A DNA stretch of 17,585 nt from Ignavibacteria bacterium UBA7675 (lineage in GTDB: Bacteria; Bacteroidota; Ignavibacteria; Kapaibacteriales; UB7675): the NCBI GenBank assembly GCA_002483085.1, contig DLHF01000056.1, positions 1 to 17,585 of the forward strand. The letters run 5' to 3'. The position numbers and the translations under genes were made by a program. Under the pieces are notes generated by a model. The model had not been told where the DNA came from. It saw nothing but the letters and a program-made list of their open reading frames with translations, and ran no database searches. Below, piece by piece: positions 17,264-17,585 of this stretch (position 1 is its first letter; every line of letters starts with the position of its first letter).

Positions 17264-17585
17264 TTATTTCACAATCTGCAGTTTCTGTGTAATCGTACCA
17301 CCAGATGTTTTTACAACAACTACGTACTGACCACTTGTAAGATCACCAGTATTGACATTGATGGTGTTCTCACCAGCTTCGCGGTAGTTGTTTGCCAGTG
17401 TCCGCACAAGGCGGCCATCTGTGCCATACAACTCTACCGTTACTTGCTGACCTTCTACCAGGGTAAAGCTCACTTCTGCGCTTTCACCTGCGCCAGCCGG
17501 GTTCGGCTGTACATCAACAACAAGGCGCTCTGCTGCGCGATCCATGTCTACTTCTACTTCCTGCGAGTAGCCATAGCTACCATCC
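17264..17585 (-). CDS. C-terminal end of a secreted protein with T9SS type A sorting domain, N-terminus outside window
   Basis: About 106 codons are visible and the frame runs open through the right edge. The in-frame ATG at 17545 is not the real start, because coding continues upstream (DGSYGYSQEVEVD). That stretch resembles the last strand of a fibronectin type III domain. From about VVDVQPNPAGAGE the rest is a typical type IX secretion C-terminal domain: QPNP turn, VTVELYGTDGRLVRTL, then DLTSGQYVVVV and a closing ITQKLQIVK. In T9SS bacteria this tail is recognised at the outer membrane and removed or processed while the passenger is attached to the surface or released. What the passenger is cannot be seen. 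A strong terminator follows, so this gene ends its own transcription unit. Confidence 0.88.
   Translation of the reverse strand, partial: DGSYGYSQEVEVDMDRAAERLVVDVQPNPAGAGESAEVSFTLVEGQQVTVELYGTDGRLVRTLANNYREAGENTINVNTGDLTSGQYVVVVKTSGGTITQKLQIVK

Noticed and set aside
17264..17545. A complete 93-codon gene starting at ATG 17545
   Set aside because: Coding continues without a stop to the window edge and the sequence before the ATG reads as the end of a beta domain, so this is the tail of a longer protein.

Overview
The window holds parts or all of seven genes. Five are large minus-strand genes for secreted or outer-membrane proteins, and two are plus-strand genes for an ECF sigma factor and its probable anti-sigma factor. 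The protein architecture (DUF7948 plus SBBP propeller repeats, choice-of-anchor D/ASH-like domains, Cys-paired PKD/Ig-like domains, and C-terminal domains resembling the type IX secretion 'type A' sorting signal) points to the Bacteroidota/Chlorobiota side of the FCB group. A Kapabacteria- or Ignavibacteria-like lineage fits best. This is inference from domain content; there is no rRNA or other taxonomic marker here.

Layout. 1-2197 (-) is a C-terminally cut DUF7948/SBBP surface protein. 2344-2375 is an intrinsic terminator. 2397-8156 (-) is a 1919-residue protein: signal peptide, DUF7948, seven SBBP repeats, four PKD/Ig-like domains, six ASH-like domains, a cohesin-like domain and a T9SS-type tail. 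8157-8471 is a divergent control region. 8472-9050 (+) is the ECF sigma factor and 9047-9979 (+) a membrane anti-sigma-like protein with a TPR tail; the two share an ATGA overlap. 10004-10036 is their terminator. 10037-10419 is a gene-free stretch I cannot explain. 10420-12540 (-) is an OmpA-family protein with two OmpA-like domains. 12662-17095 (-) is a third DUF7948/SBBP protein with five ASH-like domains, a cohesin-like domain and a sorting tail. 17208-17245 is a strong terminator. 17264-17585 (-) is the C-terminal end of another exported protein with a T9SS-type sorting domain.

How it may work together. Each of the three SBBP proteins carries exactly seven propeller repeats after the same N-terminal domain, but the two whose C-termini are visible carry different stalks. 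They look like variants of one design: export by Sec, a seven-bladed head, a stalk, then T9SS delivery to the surface. The OmpA-type protein would tie the outer membrane to peptidoglycan. The sigma/anti-sigma pair is the only regulatory locus and sits among these genes, so it may control some of them; no shared operator proves this. No T9SS machinery gene lies in the window. I found no RNA gene, CRISPR array, insertion sequence or phage gene.
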